Positions 15,840 to 24,134 of a DNA stretch of 64,000 nt are shown here, piece after piece. Below the pieces are notes generated by a model, which worked only from the letters and a program-made list of their open reading frames with translations, searched no databases and had not been told where the DNA came from. The position numbers and the translations under genes were made by a program. Position 1 is the first letter of the stretch. Every line of letters begins with the position of its first letter. Origin of the DNA: Manganitrophus sp963718695 (GTDB taxonomy: Bacteria; Nitrospirota; Nitrospiria; SBBL01; Manganitrophaceae); NCBI GenBank assembly GCA_963718695.1, contig OY970371.1, positions 3,472,001-3,536,000 of the forward strand, written 5' to 3'.

Positions 15840-16748
15840 ATGGCCGTGCCAGCCCAAAACGAACACTGGTTGAGAATCGTCGCAAATCTACGGGTTGATC
15901 GGAAGAACAGCAATATCGCACCGCACAAGCCATTACTCTTGTTAGTCCTCGCCGAACTTGCTGAACAAGGGAAGCTCAGTGAACCAATTTTACTGTTAAC
16001 CGGCGAACTCGTCTTCCGGTTCCTGGCTTTCTGGACTGTTGTTGCTGAGCGCCGACCTCAACGACCCGAAATCACGTTACCTTTCTACCATCTGCACAGC
16101 GACGGCTTTTGGGAGCCGCTTGACGGAACTGGTAAACCCACACTCGATCGACGCCGTACCGTTGCCGCGAACCTAGACGAAGGCTTTCTCGCCTGCCTCA
16201 ATGATGTGCACTTTCGCGAACAGATGCGGCGTGTGCTCATCGCCAGATACTTCGTGGACGCAGGGGAGCGATCTGCACTGTTTTCACTGGTCGGTCTGCC
16301 TGTGCCACCGGGTGATGTCGCTAGGGAGGACGCGCGATTGTACGAAGTAGGCCGCGAACGTGGTCGAGAAGCGCGTTTCAGACTCACCGTAGTACCAGCC
16401 TACAACTACACCTGCGCACTCACCGGCTATCGGCTAACCACTATGCGGTCGGGAAGCATTGTAGATGCGGCGCACATCCACCAGTTTTCTGACAGCCGGA
16501 ACAACCATCCGCAGAACGGCATTGCGCTCTGTAAGAACGCGCATTGGCTCTTCGACCAAGGACTTTGGTCGTTGACCGACGATTACGAAGTCATCGTTGC
16601 GGCTGGTCGGTTCAACGAAGCTGGGCCGGACAGCCTCCTTCTCCAAAGGTTTTCCGGAAAGCGCATATTGTTTCCTGTTAATCGCAATTACTGGCCGGAC
16701 AGAAACCATCTAGCCTGGCACCGCAAGCACAAATTTCAAGGAGACTAA
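15840..16748 (+). CDS. HNH endonuclease with putative N-terminal sulfur-binding domain
   Basis: 302 residues. The N-terminal half (about 8-110) contains APHKPLLLLVLAEL and FYHLHSDGFWEPL, segments resembling the sulfur-binding domain of ScoMcrA/SprMcrA enzymes that read phosphorothioated DNA. The C-terminal half is an HNH_2-type nuclease: DAAHIHQF supplies the first His, then NGIALCKNAHWLFD the Asn and last His. By family knowledge such SBD-HNH proteins cleave near phosphorothioate sites. The gene follows the dndC remnant by 29 nt and is intact. The SBD assignment rests on motif resemblance only; a generic HNH_2 restriction protein is the alternative. Confidence 0.78.
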   Translation: MAVPAQNEHWLRIVANLRVDRKNSNIAPHKPLLLLVLAELAEQGKLSEPILLLTGELVFRFLAFWTVVAERRPQRPEITLPFYHLHSDGFWEPLDGTGKPTLDRRRTVAANLDEGFLACLNDVHFREQMRRVLIARYFVDAGERSALFSLVGLPVPPGDVAREDARLYEVGRERGREARFRLTVVPAYNYTCALTGYRLTTMRSGSIVDAAHIHQFSDSRNNHPQNGIALCKNAHWLFDQGLWSLTDDYEVIVAAGRFNEAGPDSLLLQRFSGKRILFPVNRNYWPDRNHLAWHRKHKFQGD

Positions 16749-16919
16749 GTTCTCCCTCCGGTCTTCCTTCGCTCTGTCCATTTGGATTATATCTATGCCT
16801 TCTCGGAGAGATGAGCACCACGTCTCAAATCGAGTGGATAGAGAAGCAGAGGAAACTACAAAAGATCCAAACTATGAACTGCCGGAACAAGTTGTTGCAC
16901 CCAGTTGATGCCAGAAACC

Positions 16920-17344
16920 TCAAATGCGTAAGGTCGTTATCGCACGTTGAATGGCTGCGGTAGCCCCTTCAGTTTTAGCATTGGTCGTATCCTTCCCAAG
17001 CGAAAACCGAATCATCTGCCGCGACGTTATGGATTCGGGTTTCATGGCCTTTGAATGTTCTACCGCAGAGGTAATGATATGTCGCTTCTGCGGATTTCCC
17101 TGCAACGCTGCGTGAATGGCCGTATTGTTGCTCTCCGTACCGCAGGAAGTAAAAATGATCTCGCGCGACTGCGCCCCGATCAACTCCGCAACCTGTCCCC
17201 GCGCCATCTCGATCACCCCTTCAGCTTCGAGCCGAACCTGTATGCGCTCGACGGGTTTCCCCATTCGGACGTGAAGTAAGGCATTATCGCCTCCAACACC
17301 TCCGGCAGCACCGGTGTCGTCGCATTGTGGTCAAGATAGATCAT
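16920..17344 (-). pseudogene. Cysteine desulfurase (DndA/IscS-like) with internal deletion and frameshift
   Basis: The N-terminus MIYLDHNATTPVLPEV starts at the ATG at 17344 and runs to SSAYRFGSKLKG. The sequence then changes frame and continues VIEMARGQVAELIG...TSCGTESNN...TSAVEHS. It next jumps to a C-terminal desulfurase segment (IRFSLGKDTTNA...AAIQRAI) before the stop at 16920. Roughly 240-250 central codons are missing, including the PLP lysine and catalytic cysteine loop. The N-terminal sequence resembles desulfurases linked to DNA phosphorothioation. It is convergent with dndC and the HNH gene and lies just upstream of the fpg end. Confidence 0.85.
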
Positions 17345-17394
17345 GTTCGAGATAGTATCACTGTTCTCCGGATTATTGGAAACTCCTTTTATCT

Positions 17395-18222
17395 TCATCC
17401 GCGCTCCGTCATCATCCCCGGCTGGCAGTTTCTACAAAAATTGGTGGCCCGTTGCCACGTCCCAACAGTGGCGATCTTCTGCTCGCATTTCGGACAGGGC
17501 TTTCCCCCTTTGCCATGGACCAGGAGAAAATCGCGGATCTTCAGATCGGTCCGAGCGCCCATTCGCTCGGCGACGATCTGCTTGGCCCGGTTCAACACGG
17601 TCGGAATGGCGTCGTAGACTTTTTTCAGCTCTTCCTCCGAAAGATCGGTCTTCTTCCGAAACGGATAGATCCCCGCCTCAAATAAAATTTCATCGACGTA
17701 GGCATTCCCGATGCCCGAGATCACCTTGGCATTCGTCAGTAGCCCCTTCATCTCCCCCCGCCGCCCTTTTAACTGCTCCAGAAATCGCTCGAAGGTAAAA
17801 TCGGTGGCGAGCGGGTCGGGGCCCTGCTCGAGAAATCCGGGAATCGATGAATAATCCCGCCCCGGCACCAGATAGAGCCGTCCCATCTGCTTCTCATCGG
17901 CATAACGGAGGACGTTGCCGGTCGAGAGAACAAACTCAAAAACCATCTCCCGCGGCGGTTTCTCCTCGGGGGCAACATGATAAAACCGGCCGACCAACAT
18001 TGGGTGGATGACGAGGCTCGCTTCTTTCAGATTGAAGAGGACATGTTTTCCCCGGCGATCGATCGCCTCGATCTTCTCCCCCGGCAAGACCGACTCCGGC
18101 GTGATGGCGGGGGCGGAGCGGAGCATCCAGGGTCGCTGGATGGAGAACGAGGTGATCGTCGCCTCGATGATCTGCGTCCGAAGATAGGAAACGATGGCAT
18201 CCAGGTCGGGGATTTCGGGCAT
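17395..18222 (-). CDS. mutM: Fpg/Nei-family DNA glycosylase
   Basis: 275 residues. A bifunctional base-excision glycosylase/AP lyase. The N-terminal Pro2 and Glu3 needed for catalysis are present, but the start is MPEIPD rather than the usual MPELPE. Lys59 in RRGKHVLF and the IHPMLVGR loop are conserved. The H2TH region carries ISGIGNAYVDEILF. A C-terminal zinc finger has CPKC and CRNC. The MPEIPD variant is seen in an Fpg/Nei-like subfamily, so the substrate range could differ from classical 8-oxoG repair. The gene ends next to the relic desulfurase and marks the edge of the defence island. Confidence 0.9.
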   Translation of the reverse strand: MPEIPDLDAIVSYLRTQIIEATITSFSIQRPWMLRSAPAITPESVLPGEKIEAIDRRGKHVLFNLKEASLVIHPMLVGRFYHVAPEEKPPREMVFEFVLSTGNVLRYADEKQMGRLYLVPGRDYSSIPGFLEQGPDPLATDFTFERFLEQLKGRRGEMKGLLTNAKVISGIGNAYVDEILFEAGIYPFRKKTDLSEEELKKVYDAIPTVLNRAKQIVAERMGARTDLKIRDFLLVHGKGGKPCPKCEQKIATVGTWQRATNFCRNCQPGMMTERG

Positions 18223-18401
18223 CTCTCTTCCTCCTAAGCCTGCATCATAACGGATCGGCCTATTCTTAACAAGAATATCCTGAGCGACTTAAAGTTCGCA
18301 ACGGGATTGAACGTACACTGCGAGGGCACCCCCTTCAAACGGAAGGGCCGCTCATGGTATTCTTTTCACAGGGGGAAAATATTCAGCGAAAGGATAGAAC
18401 G

Positions 18402-18791
18402 ATGCCTGAGAAAAAAACAGTTGCACGGGCCCGCAGAGCAAAAAGCCAAGGAAAGAAACCCAGCACACAGGCGGGCGAATTCGTTCGCGAAGAAATCAAG
18501 CATGTTCGAAAGGGAAAACACGGCGCGCGATCGACCAAGCAGGCGATCGCCATCGGTCTCTCAAAGGCCCGCCGCTCCGGGGTCGCGATCCCGAAGAAGG
18601 GAAAAACCGCGGCAACAAAAACAACTGCGAAGAAAGCAACGAGCAGTCAGAGCAGCCGGAAGCGAAAGCCCTCCGCAAAGCGCGCTCAAGCAGCAACACG
18701 GGCGCTGAAGCGGGAAGGACGGCAGGCCGCCTCCCATAAAGCGCTCTCCCGACAGGCGAAGCAGACAGCACAAAGGAAGAAGACGGCGTAA
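18402..18791 (+). CDS. Lysine/alanine-rich DUF6496-like protein, possibly nucleoid-associated
   Basis: 129 residues. Residues about 22-60 (FVREEIKHVRKGKHGARSTK, then QAIAIGLSKARRSGV) form the conserved DUF6496-type core. The rest is a low-complexity tail of Lys, Ala, Arg, Thr and Ser that resembles histone H1 tails, with an estimated very basic pI. Binding DNA or RNA is inference. Start: ATG 18402, which gives MPEKKTVARA; a longer in-frame start at 18354 adds a non-conserved leader. It stands alone, before a composite palindromic repeat. Confidence 0.78.
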   Translation: MPEKKTVARARRAKSQGKKPSTQAGEFVREEIKHVRKGKHGARSTKQAIAIGLSKARRSGVAIPKKGKTAATKTTAKKATSSQSSRKRKPSAKRAQAATRALKREGRQAASHKALSRQAKQTAQRKKTA

Positions 18792-18796
18792 CATGT

Positions 18797-18883
18797 GGCA
18801 GGGGCGGCCCCCTGTGGCCGCCCGCATCGACCGATTTCCAATGAAAACAGGGCAGGCACAGGGGCCTGCCCCTACAATAAGTT
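18797..18883. repeat. Paired GC-rich palindromes (BIME-like)
   Basis: Two units in opposite orientation: GGGGCGGCCCCCTGTGGCCGCCC (about 18801-18823), and CAGGGCAGGCACAGGGGCCTGCCCCTAC (about 18851-18878), whose reverse complement matches the first in layout. They fill the space between convergent genes. Neither has a clear T-run. The same building block recurs at 3649, 10576 and 26943. Confidence 0.65.
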
Positions 18884-18896
18884 ATTAAAAACGTCC

Positions 18897-20576
18897 TTAC
18901 CGGGTCAGCGGTCGGTATTTGATCCGGTGGGGCTGATCGGCCTCGGCCCCCAGCCGCCTATGGCGGTCTTCCTCATACTCCTGATAGTTCCCCTCAAACC
19001 AGACCACCTTGCTGTCTCCCTCGAATGCGAGGATGTGCGTCGCGATTCGGTCGAGAAACCAGCGGTCGTGGCTGATCACCAGGACACAGCCGGCGAAATC
19101 GAGCAGCGCTTCTTCCACCGCGCGCAGCGTCTCCACGTCGAGATCGTTGCTCGGCTCGTCGAGCATCAAGACATTCCCGCCGCTCTTGATCAGCTTCGCA
19201 AGATGGACCCGGTTGCGCTCCCCGCCCGAAAGCTCCTTGATCAGCTTTTGTTGATCGGTGTTTTTGAAATTGAATCCGCCGACATACGCGCGGGAGGGAA
19301 GCTCCCTTTTCCCGACCTGAATGATATCGTTTCCGCCGGAGATCTCTTCCCACACGTTTTTGTTATCGTCCAGGGTGTCGCGCGACTGATTGACGTAGGC
19401 GAGCTTGACCGTTTCCCCGACCCGAAGCGTGCCGCCATCCGGTTTGTCCAACCCGGCAATCATGTTAAAAAGGGTCGTCTTTCCGGCGCCGTTCGGCCCG
19501 ATGATCCCGACGATTCCCCCGCGCGGCAGATTAAAACTCAACCCGTCGATCAAAAGCCGATCGCCGAATCCCTTCTTTAGATCGACCGCCTCGACGACCA
19601 AATCCCCCAAGCGCGGGCCCGGGGGGATGACGATGTCTTTCGTCTCGTTCCGGGCCTGCGTCTCGATCGACGCCAATTCTTCATAGGCTTTGAGGCGCGC
19701 CTTGCTCTTGGCGTGACGCCCTTTCGGCGCGGTGCGGACCCATTCCAACTCATGCTTCAACGCCCGCTGGCGGGCGCTCTCCTGCTTCTCCTCCACCGCG
19801 AGCCGCTGCGATTTTTGATCGAGCCAGGAAGAATAATTCCCCTCCCAGGGAATCCCGCGGCCGCGATCGAGCTCCAGAATCCAGCCGGCGGCGTTGTCGA
19901 GAAAATACCGATCGTGCGTCACCGCCACCACGGTCCCTTGAAACTCCGTGAGGAACCGCTCCAGCCAGGCCACCGATTCGGCATCCAGATGGTTCGTCGG
20001 CTCATCGAGAAGGAGCATATCGGGCGCGGACAACAGCAGCCGGCAGAGGGCCACCCGCCGCTTCTCACCCCCGGAGAGCTTGGTGACATCGGCCTCCCAC
20101 GGCGGAAGCCGCAGGGCATCGGCGGCGACTTCCAGTTGTCGATCCAGTTCCCAGGCATTCACGGCATCGATCCGCTCTTGAAGCTTTCCTTGTTTGTCGA
20201 TCAGTGCCGCCATCGCATCGTCCGACATCGGCTCGGCAAACTTCGCGCTGACCGCGTTGAACTCATCGAGCAACGCCTTGGTCTCGGCGACCCCCTCTTC
20301 CACATTGCCGCGAACGTTCTTGGTCGGATCGAGCTTCGGCTCCTGCTGGAGGAATCCGATCTTCACCCCCTTCGCCGGTTTCGCCTCCCCCAAGAAATCG
20401 GAATCGACCCCCGACATGATCCGAAGCAGGCTCGATTTGCCGGAGCCGTTGAGCCCCAACACCCCGATTTTGGCTCCGGGATAAAACGACAGCGAAATAT
20501 CCTCCAGAATCTTCCGCTTCGGCGGAACGATCTTCGTGACTTTATGCATCGTGTAGATGTATTGGTATGATGGCAT
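18897..20576 (-). CDS. ettA: Energy-dependent translational throttle protein EttA (ABC-F ATPase)
   Basis: 559 residues, the usual EttA length. Two ABC domains without membrane segments: the first Walker A is GLNGSGKSS and its signature is LSGGEKRRVAL; the second is GPNGAGKTT with LSGGERNRVHL. The linker between them contains the charged ARQRALKHELEWVR helix, which in EttA reaches the ribosomal P site. EttA gates the first translation steps in response to the ATP/ADP ratio. The N-terminus MPSYQYIYTMHKV is typical. It appears monocistronic. Confidence 0.96.
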   Translation of the reverse strand: MPSYQYIYTMHKVTKIVPPKRKILEDISLSFYPGAKIGVLGLNGSGKSSLLRIMSGVDSDFLGEAKPAKGVKIGFLQQEPKLDPTKNVRGNVEEGVAETKALLDEFNAVSAKFAEPMSDDAMAALIDKQGKLQERIDAVNAWELDRQLEVAADALRLPPWEADVTKLSGGEKRRVALCRLLLSAPDMLLLDEPTNHLDAESVAWLERFLTEFQGTVVAVTHDRYFLDNAAGWILELDRGRGIPWEGNYSSWLDQKSQRLAVEEKQESARQRALKHELEWVRTAPKGRHAKSKARLKAYEELASIETQARNETKDIVIPPGPRLGDLVVEAVDLKKGFGDRLLIDGLSFNLPRGGIVGIIGPNGAGKTTLFNMIAGLDKPDGGTLRVGETVKLAYVNQSRDTLDDNKNVWEEISGGNDIIQVGKRELPSRAYVGGFNFKNTDQQKLIKELSGGERNRVHLAKLIKSGGNVLMLDEPSNDLDVETLRAVEEALLDFAGCVLVISHDRWFLDRIATHILAFEGDSKVVWFEGNYQEYEEDRHRRLGAEADQPHRIKYRPLTR

Positions 20577-20591
20577 TTACATTCCTTTCTT

Positions 20592-21167
20592 CTAAAAATT
20601 ACTTGATTTATTCAATCGCCTCAAAATGGCTTCCCAAACTTCCTTTATCTCCATTTGCTCCAGCCAAGAAGTAATATACTCTCGGTCAATCTTCTCGCCA
20701 CTGATCCTTAAGATTCCGGTGATATCCCGCAAATGTTTTTCGGAGCCACCCTCTTTGTAATACTCCATTTTTTTCAAAATTACATCTTCAGGAGAGGCAA
20801 AGTCCGCCTCGTACTCTTTGGAGGGACGCAACCTTCGCTTCCGGGAAAATCGACTTCGATTAAAGGGGGTCTCCTTGCGGATAATGAGATCGACCTTGAA
20901 ACCGGAGGCCGGATGGATGATATTAAATTGCCCGGTCCTGTGAATAGCCTCTTGGATCATCTCCGCGTCAATATAATATTCCGGCACAGGAAAGGCTGTT
21001 AGAAGATCCTCGATATGGCTCGGAAGAACATCAGCGACAATATCGATATCATTGGTCAACCGTGGCTCACCGTATGCCATCGAGGCAACCGAGCCTGTAA
21101 CGAGATAAGGAATCTGCAGCCGCTCTAATACTGCCACCACAGTGTGGAGGAGATCATACGGCCCCAT
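20592..21167 (-). CDS. Nucleotidyltransferase-fold protein (AbiEii-like or DUF6036-like)
   Basis: 191 residues. The N-terminal NTase motif is visible: TGSVASMAYGEPR with Gly25-Ser26, then NDIDIVAD with Asp40 and Asp42. A later EVDLII-type strand appears as FKVDLIIRKE, and a helical C-terminal half follows (EDVILKKMEYY...HLRDITGIL). Proteins of this class include toxin components of AbiEii-type systems and uncharacterised NTases. Start: ATG 21167, which overlaps the end of the 71-residue gene by 14 nt; the longer frame from 21209 would overlap it almost fully. It is the last gene of a run that starts with the acetate permease pair. Confidence 0.8.
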   Translation of the reverse strand: MGPYDLLHTVVAVLERLQIPYLVTGSVASMAYGEPRLTNDIDIVADVLPSHIEDLLTAFPVPEYYIDAEMIQEAIHRTGQFNIIHPASGFKVDLIIRKETPFNRSRFSRKRRLRPSKEYEADFASPEDVILKKMEYYKEGGSEKHLRDITGILRISGEKIDREYITSWLEQMEIKEVWEAILRRLNKSSNF

Positions 21168-21369
21168 GCGACATCCTTCTCGCCACTTCCCGTCGAACTT
21201 GCTCTTCACTCCACTCCGGATGAAGTCCGCTTAAAAGTGAAGCCAGCATGTTCCACGCGCTGATCCACATATCGAATCCGATGGCGATCCGCTCCCACGG
21301 TTCCTTCCGGCGCAGGACCTCCACCATGGCGTCATCCATGACTTCAATCTGTCCCGGATCGAGTCTCAT
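21154..21369 (-). CDS. 71-residue protein paired with the nucleotidyltransferase
   Basis: A small, mostly helical protein with GFDMWISAWNMLASLL in the middle and HPEWSEEQVRREVARRM at the end. It starts immediately after the actP stop (one base between) and overlaps the nucleotidyltransferase by 14 nt, so it is translationally coupled to both. Small proteins with this pattern are found beside AbiEii-like nucleotidyltransferases, so a two-component module is plausible (inference). The family was not identified. Confidence 0.72.
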   Translation of the reverse strand: MRLDPGQIEVMDDAMVEVLRRKEPWERIAIGFDMWISAWNMLASLLSGLHPEWSEEQVRREVARRMSHGAV

Positions 21370-21370
21370 C

Positions 21371-22933
21371 TTAATGCCCCCCCGCCTTCTCCGCCCCGAT
21401 TCCAGTATTCGCTCTCACGATTAATTCCGCAAACTTCGCCTCCGCCTGCGGCTCCCGGCTCATCAGCGTCCCAAGCACTGCCCCCAGAAAACCGAGCGGG
21501 ATGCTCAGAATGCCGGGATTATCCAGCGGGAAGAGCGGATCGGTTTTCATGACGCTGGGGGAGATCAGGATCAGGCCGATCGAGGCGATCAGGCCCGTCG
21601 CAAGCCCCATCACCGCGCCCATCGTGTTGAACCGCTTCCAGAAAAGCGACAGGACAATGACCGGCAGATTCGCCGAAGCGGCCACCGCAAAAGCCAGCCC
21701 GACCAGAAAAGCGACGTTGGCGGTCGGGCCGAGCAAGATGGCGATGGCAATCGAAACCGCCCCGACCACAAAGGTGGTGATCCGCGCGACACGGACCTCT
21801 TCGCCGGGCCGACGTTCCTTCCCGTGGTGCAGGACGTTGGTATAAAAATCGTGGGCGAACGAAGTCGACGCGCTGATCGTCAGACCGGCGACGACCGCCA
21901 GGATCGTCGCAAAGGCAATCGCCGAGATGAAGGCGAAGAAGATCTCGCCGCCGAGCACCTGCGCGAGGATCGGCGCGCTCATGTTGGTGCCGCCGTTCAC
22001 CGCGATCCGATCCGGCCCGACGATCGTCGCCGCGCCAAAGCCGAGAAAGGTCGTCAGAATATAAAAAGCGCCGATGATCCCCATCGCCCAGACGACGCTG
22101 ACGCGGGCCGTCTTGGCGTCGGGGACGGTATAAAAACGGACCAGGATGTGCGGCAGCCCGGCCGTGCCGAAAAGAAGCGCCATCCCGAGCGAGATCAGGT
22201 CGAGCGCCCCGTAGGGCGGCTTGAATTTCAGCCCCGGCTGAAGAAAGTCTTGCGTCACCGCCACCCCGTTTTTGTCATGATAGGTCACATGAGAGATGGC
22301 GTCGAAAAAGCGGCCGAAGCTGAAATCGAAATGGGCGAGGACGAAAAAGCTCAAGAGAAGCGTCCCCCCCATCAGCAGCACCGCCTTGATGATCTGCACC
22401 CAGGTCGTCGCGAGCATCCCGCCGAAAACGACATAGATAATCATCAACACCCCGACGCCGATGACGGCGGTCTGGTAGCTGAGCCCGGAGTCTTTCAACA
22501 AAAGGCTCACCAGCGCCCCGGCGCCGACCATCTGCGCGATCATATAAAAAGTGCTGACGGTCAGGGTGGAGAGCGACGCCATCGCCCGGACCGGGCGCGG
22601 GCTCAGGCGATAGGCGAGGACGTCGGCCATCGTATATTTCCCCGCGTTCCGGAGCGGCTCCGCCACAATCAACAGGACGGTGAGATAGGCAACCAGAAAA
22701 CCGACCGAATACATGAAGCCGTCGTATCCTTGAAACGCAATCATCCCGGCGATTCCGAGGAAGGAAGCGGCGCTCATGTAATCGCCGGCGACGGCGAGCC
22801 CGTTCTGCCAGCCGGTGATCTGGCGATTCGCCGTAAAAAAAGCCGACGCCCCGCTCGACCGCTTGGCCGACCAATAGGTGATCGCCAGCGTAATTGCGAT
22901 GAAGATCAAAAAGAGAAGAAGCGCTGTTGACAT
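21371..22933 (-). CDS. actP: Sodium:solute symporter, acetate permease type
   Basis: 520 residues with about 13 hydrophobic segments. The sodium:solute symporter family imports small carboxylates such as acetate, glycolate or pyruvate with a cation. Typical segments include the early AGDYMSAASFLGIAG, RFYTVPDAKTAR after helix 6-7, and ATILAVVAGLTISASTSFAHD. It follows the DUF485 gene by three nt, the usual yjcH-actP arrangement, so the two form an operon. Two more genes (71 residues and a nucleotidyltransferase) follow almost without gaps. Confidence 0.94.
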   Translation of the reverse strand: MSTALLLFLIFIAITLAITYWSAKRSSGASAFFTANRQITGWQNGLAVAGDYMSAASFLGIAGMIAFQGYDGFMYSVGFLVAYLTVLLIVAEPLRNAGKYTMADVLAYRLSPRPVRAMASLSTLTVSTFYMIAQMVGAGALVSLLLKDSGLSYQTAVIGVGVLMIIYVVFGGMLATTWVQIIKAVLLMGGTLLLSFFVLAHFDFSFGRFFDAISHVTYHDKNGVAVTQDFLQPGLKFKPPYGALDLISLGMALLFGTAGLPHILVRFYTVPDAKTARVSVVWAMGIIGAFYILTTFLGFGAATIVGPDRIAVNGGTNMSAPILAQVLGGEIFFAFISAIAFATILAVVAGLTISASTSFAHDFYTNVLHHGKERRPGEEVRVARITTFVVGAVSIAIAILLGPTANVAFLVGLAFAVAASANLPVIVLSLFWKRFNTMGAVMGLATGLIASIGLILISPSVMKTDPLFPLDNPGILSIPLGFLGAVLGTLMSREPQAEAKFAELIVRANTGIGAEKAGGH

Positions 22934-22936
22934 CGT

Positions 22937-23374
22937 CTACCTCCGCCGCTTCTTCAGCTTGGACAAGATTGTTTCGATCATCCCGTCGAACCGCCCCGCC
23001 GCCCGCATGTAAAGCGCCGCGACGATCCAGGCCATAAAGAACTGGGAGAGGGCGAAGAGATAGGCAATGTTCACCGAGCCGATCACTTTGGTCTTCATGA
23101 GCTCGGGCGCATAACCGACCAGGATCGGGAGGGCAAAGTAGTAGACGACGAAGAAAATCGTGGTGGGAAGAATAAACTTCCGCTTGGCGGCCAACAGCGC
23201 TTTGAACTCCGCCATCGCCGCGACCTTCTCCCAATCGACGACATCGAGCGCTTCGTCCGCCGTCCGCTCGTGCGGCGGCTTGATGTTGCCCCGTCCTATC
23301 GGCGCAACATCGGTCGCGGCGCTGACCGGGGGGGTCAGATCTTTTGAAGCTGATTTCTTCTTCTTTCCTGCCAT
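22937..23374 (-). CDS. yjcH: DUF485 membrane protein (YjcH-like)
   Basis: 145 residues. A Lys-rich and Pro-rich N-terminal tail of about 60 residues precedes the DUF485 core: FKALLAAKRKFILP, a transmembrane helix (FFVVYYFALPILVGY), then a second helix (IAYLFALSQFFMAWIVAALYM). Family members are partner proteins of ActP-type symporters. Start: ATG 23374 (MAGKKKK) with a GGGAG site upstream; a longer frame from 23455 adds an unlikely leader. The extended N-terminus compared with E. coli YjcH (about 104 residues) is notable. Confidence 0.9.
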   Translation of the reverse strand: MAGKKKKSASKDLTPPVSAATDVAPIGRGNIKPPHERTADEALDVVDWEKVAAMAEFKALLAAKRKFILPTTIFFVVYYFALPILVGYAPELMKTKVIGSVNIAYLFALSQFFMAWIVAALYMRAAGRFDGMIETILSKLKKRRR

Positions 23375-23491
23375 GCGGATGCTCCCTTGGACCGTCCGAA
23401 AGATCGATTCCGTTCCAACTTCAAGCAGAATACCGGCCCTCCCCTTCAACGTCAAGGGATTTGTTTTTCAAGAGGAAATACCGTTCGATTG

Positions 23492-23932
23492 CTATCGTTC
23501 GTCCCCCGTCGTATCGCCGACCTCATCGAATTCCCGCTCGCCGAAGATGGCGGATTCGTGCCTGTACCATTTAAATTCGAGAAGATTGTGCGAAGGGTCC
23601 TCCAGAAAAACGGTCGCATGCTCGATCCGGGTTCCCTCAAACCGGCGGCGCGGCGATTGATAGAACCGAAGCCCTTTCGCCTTCGCCTGATTCACCAGCG
23701 CCTCCCAGGCGCTTTCCTCTTTGAAAATCAAGCCGAAGTGCCGCGGATAGATTCCCTTTTGCCCCTCGGGCGCCGGCACTAGATGGGCGACCAACTGATG
23801 CCCGGCCAACGCCAGCGTAATCGCCCTGGGCGACTCCCGCCCCAAGGCACAGCCGAGACCCTCGACATAAAACCGCTTCGCCTCCTCCAAATCGACCACC
23901 GGAAAAGCAAGATGAAAGATCACCCCCTCCAT
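23492..23932 (-). CDS. VOC-superfamily (glyoxalase/dioxygenase-like) protein
   Basis: 146 residues. Two beta-alpha-beta-beta-beta modules: FHLAFPVVDLEEAKRFYVEGLGC starts the first, and HFGLIFKEESAWEAL through ATVFLEDPSHNLLEFKWY forms the second. Likely metal ligands are His7, the mid-chain His in RHFGLIF and the Glu in LLEFKW. The DPSHNLLEFK ending matches the subfamily of dioxygenase-like VOC proteins. The substrate is unknown. It is monocistronic. Confidence 0.85.
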   Translation of the reverse strand: MEGVIFHLAFPVVDLEEAKRFYVEGLGCALGRESPRAITLALAGHQLVAHLVPAPEGQKGIYPRHFGLIFKEESAWEALVNQAKAKGLRFYQSPRRRFEGTRIEHATVFLEDPSHNLLEFKWYRHESAIFGEREFDEVGDTTGDER

Positions 23933-24056
23933 GAGTCCGCCCCCCTGTTACTTCCCTCGATTGCAGCAGGATAACGATTCGAAGGGACCGGCGTCAAGCG
24001 CCTTTGAGATACCGATTCTCCCCCTGGACAGCTCCCGAAAAAGCCAATAAATATAA

Positions 24057-24072
24057 GGTGATCCAAATCACA
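24057..24072. promoter_or_regulatory. CRP/FNR-like operator upstream of the SDR gene
   Basis: GGTGATCCAAATCACA contains the perfect dyad GTGAT-N4-ATCAC and matches the CRP half-site scheme TGTGA-N6-TCACA with one mismatch. It ends 62 nt before the start of the extended SDR gene. CRP/FNR-family control is inferred from the symmetry only. Confidence 0.45.
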
Positions 24073-24134
24073 TTTGCTTGCTCCTTTGAATCGACCTTGT
24101 TATCATCTAGCACCCATCCCCATCGGGAGTATAA

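Noticed and set aside
16811..16843. Short start MSTTSQIEWIE resembling the N-terminus of DUF5131 (phage Gp37/Gp68-like) proteins
   Set aside because: Only about 11 residues are similar, the following conserved WNP...GC segment is missing and the ribosome-binding site is too close. Not enough to call a remnant.
18260..18400. Possible CRISPR-like or tandem repeats
   Set aside because: No regularly spaced identical repeats are present here or anywhere else in the window.
19713..20570. Long antisense frames opposite ettA, metH, copA and hppA
   Set aside because: They are shadows of high-GC coding strands; the sense genes have complete family motifs and the antisense products do not.
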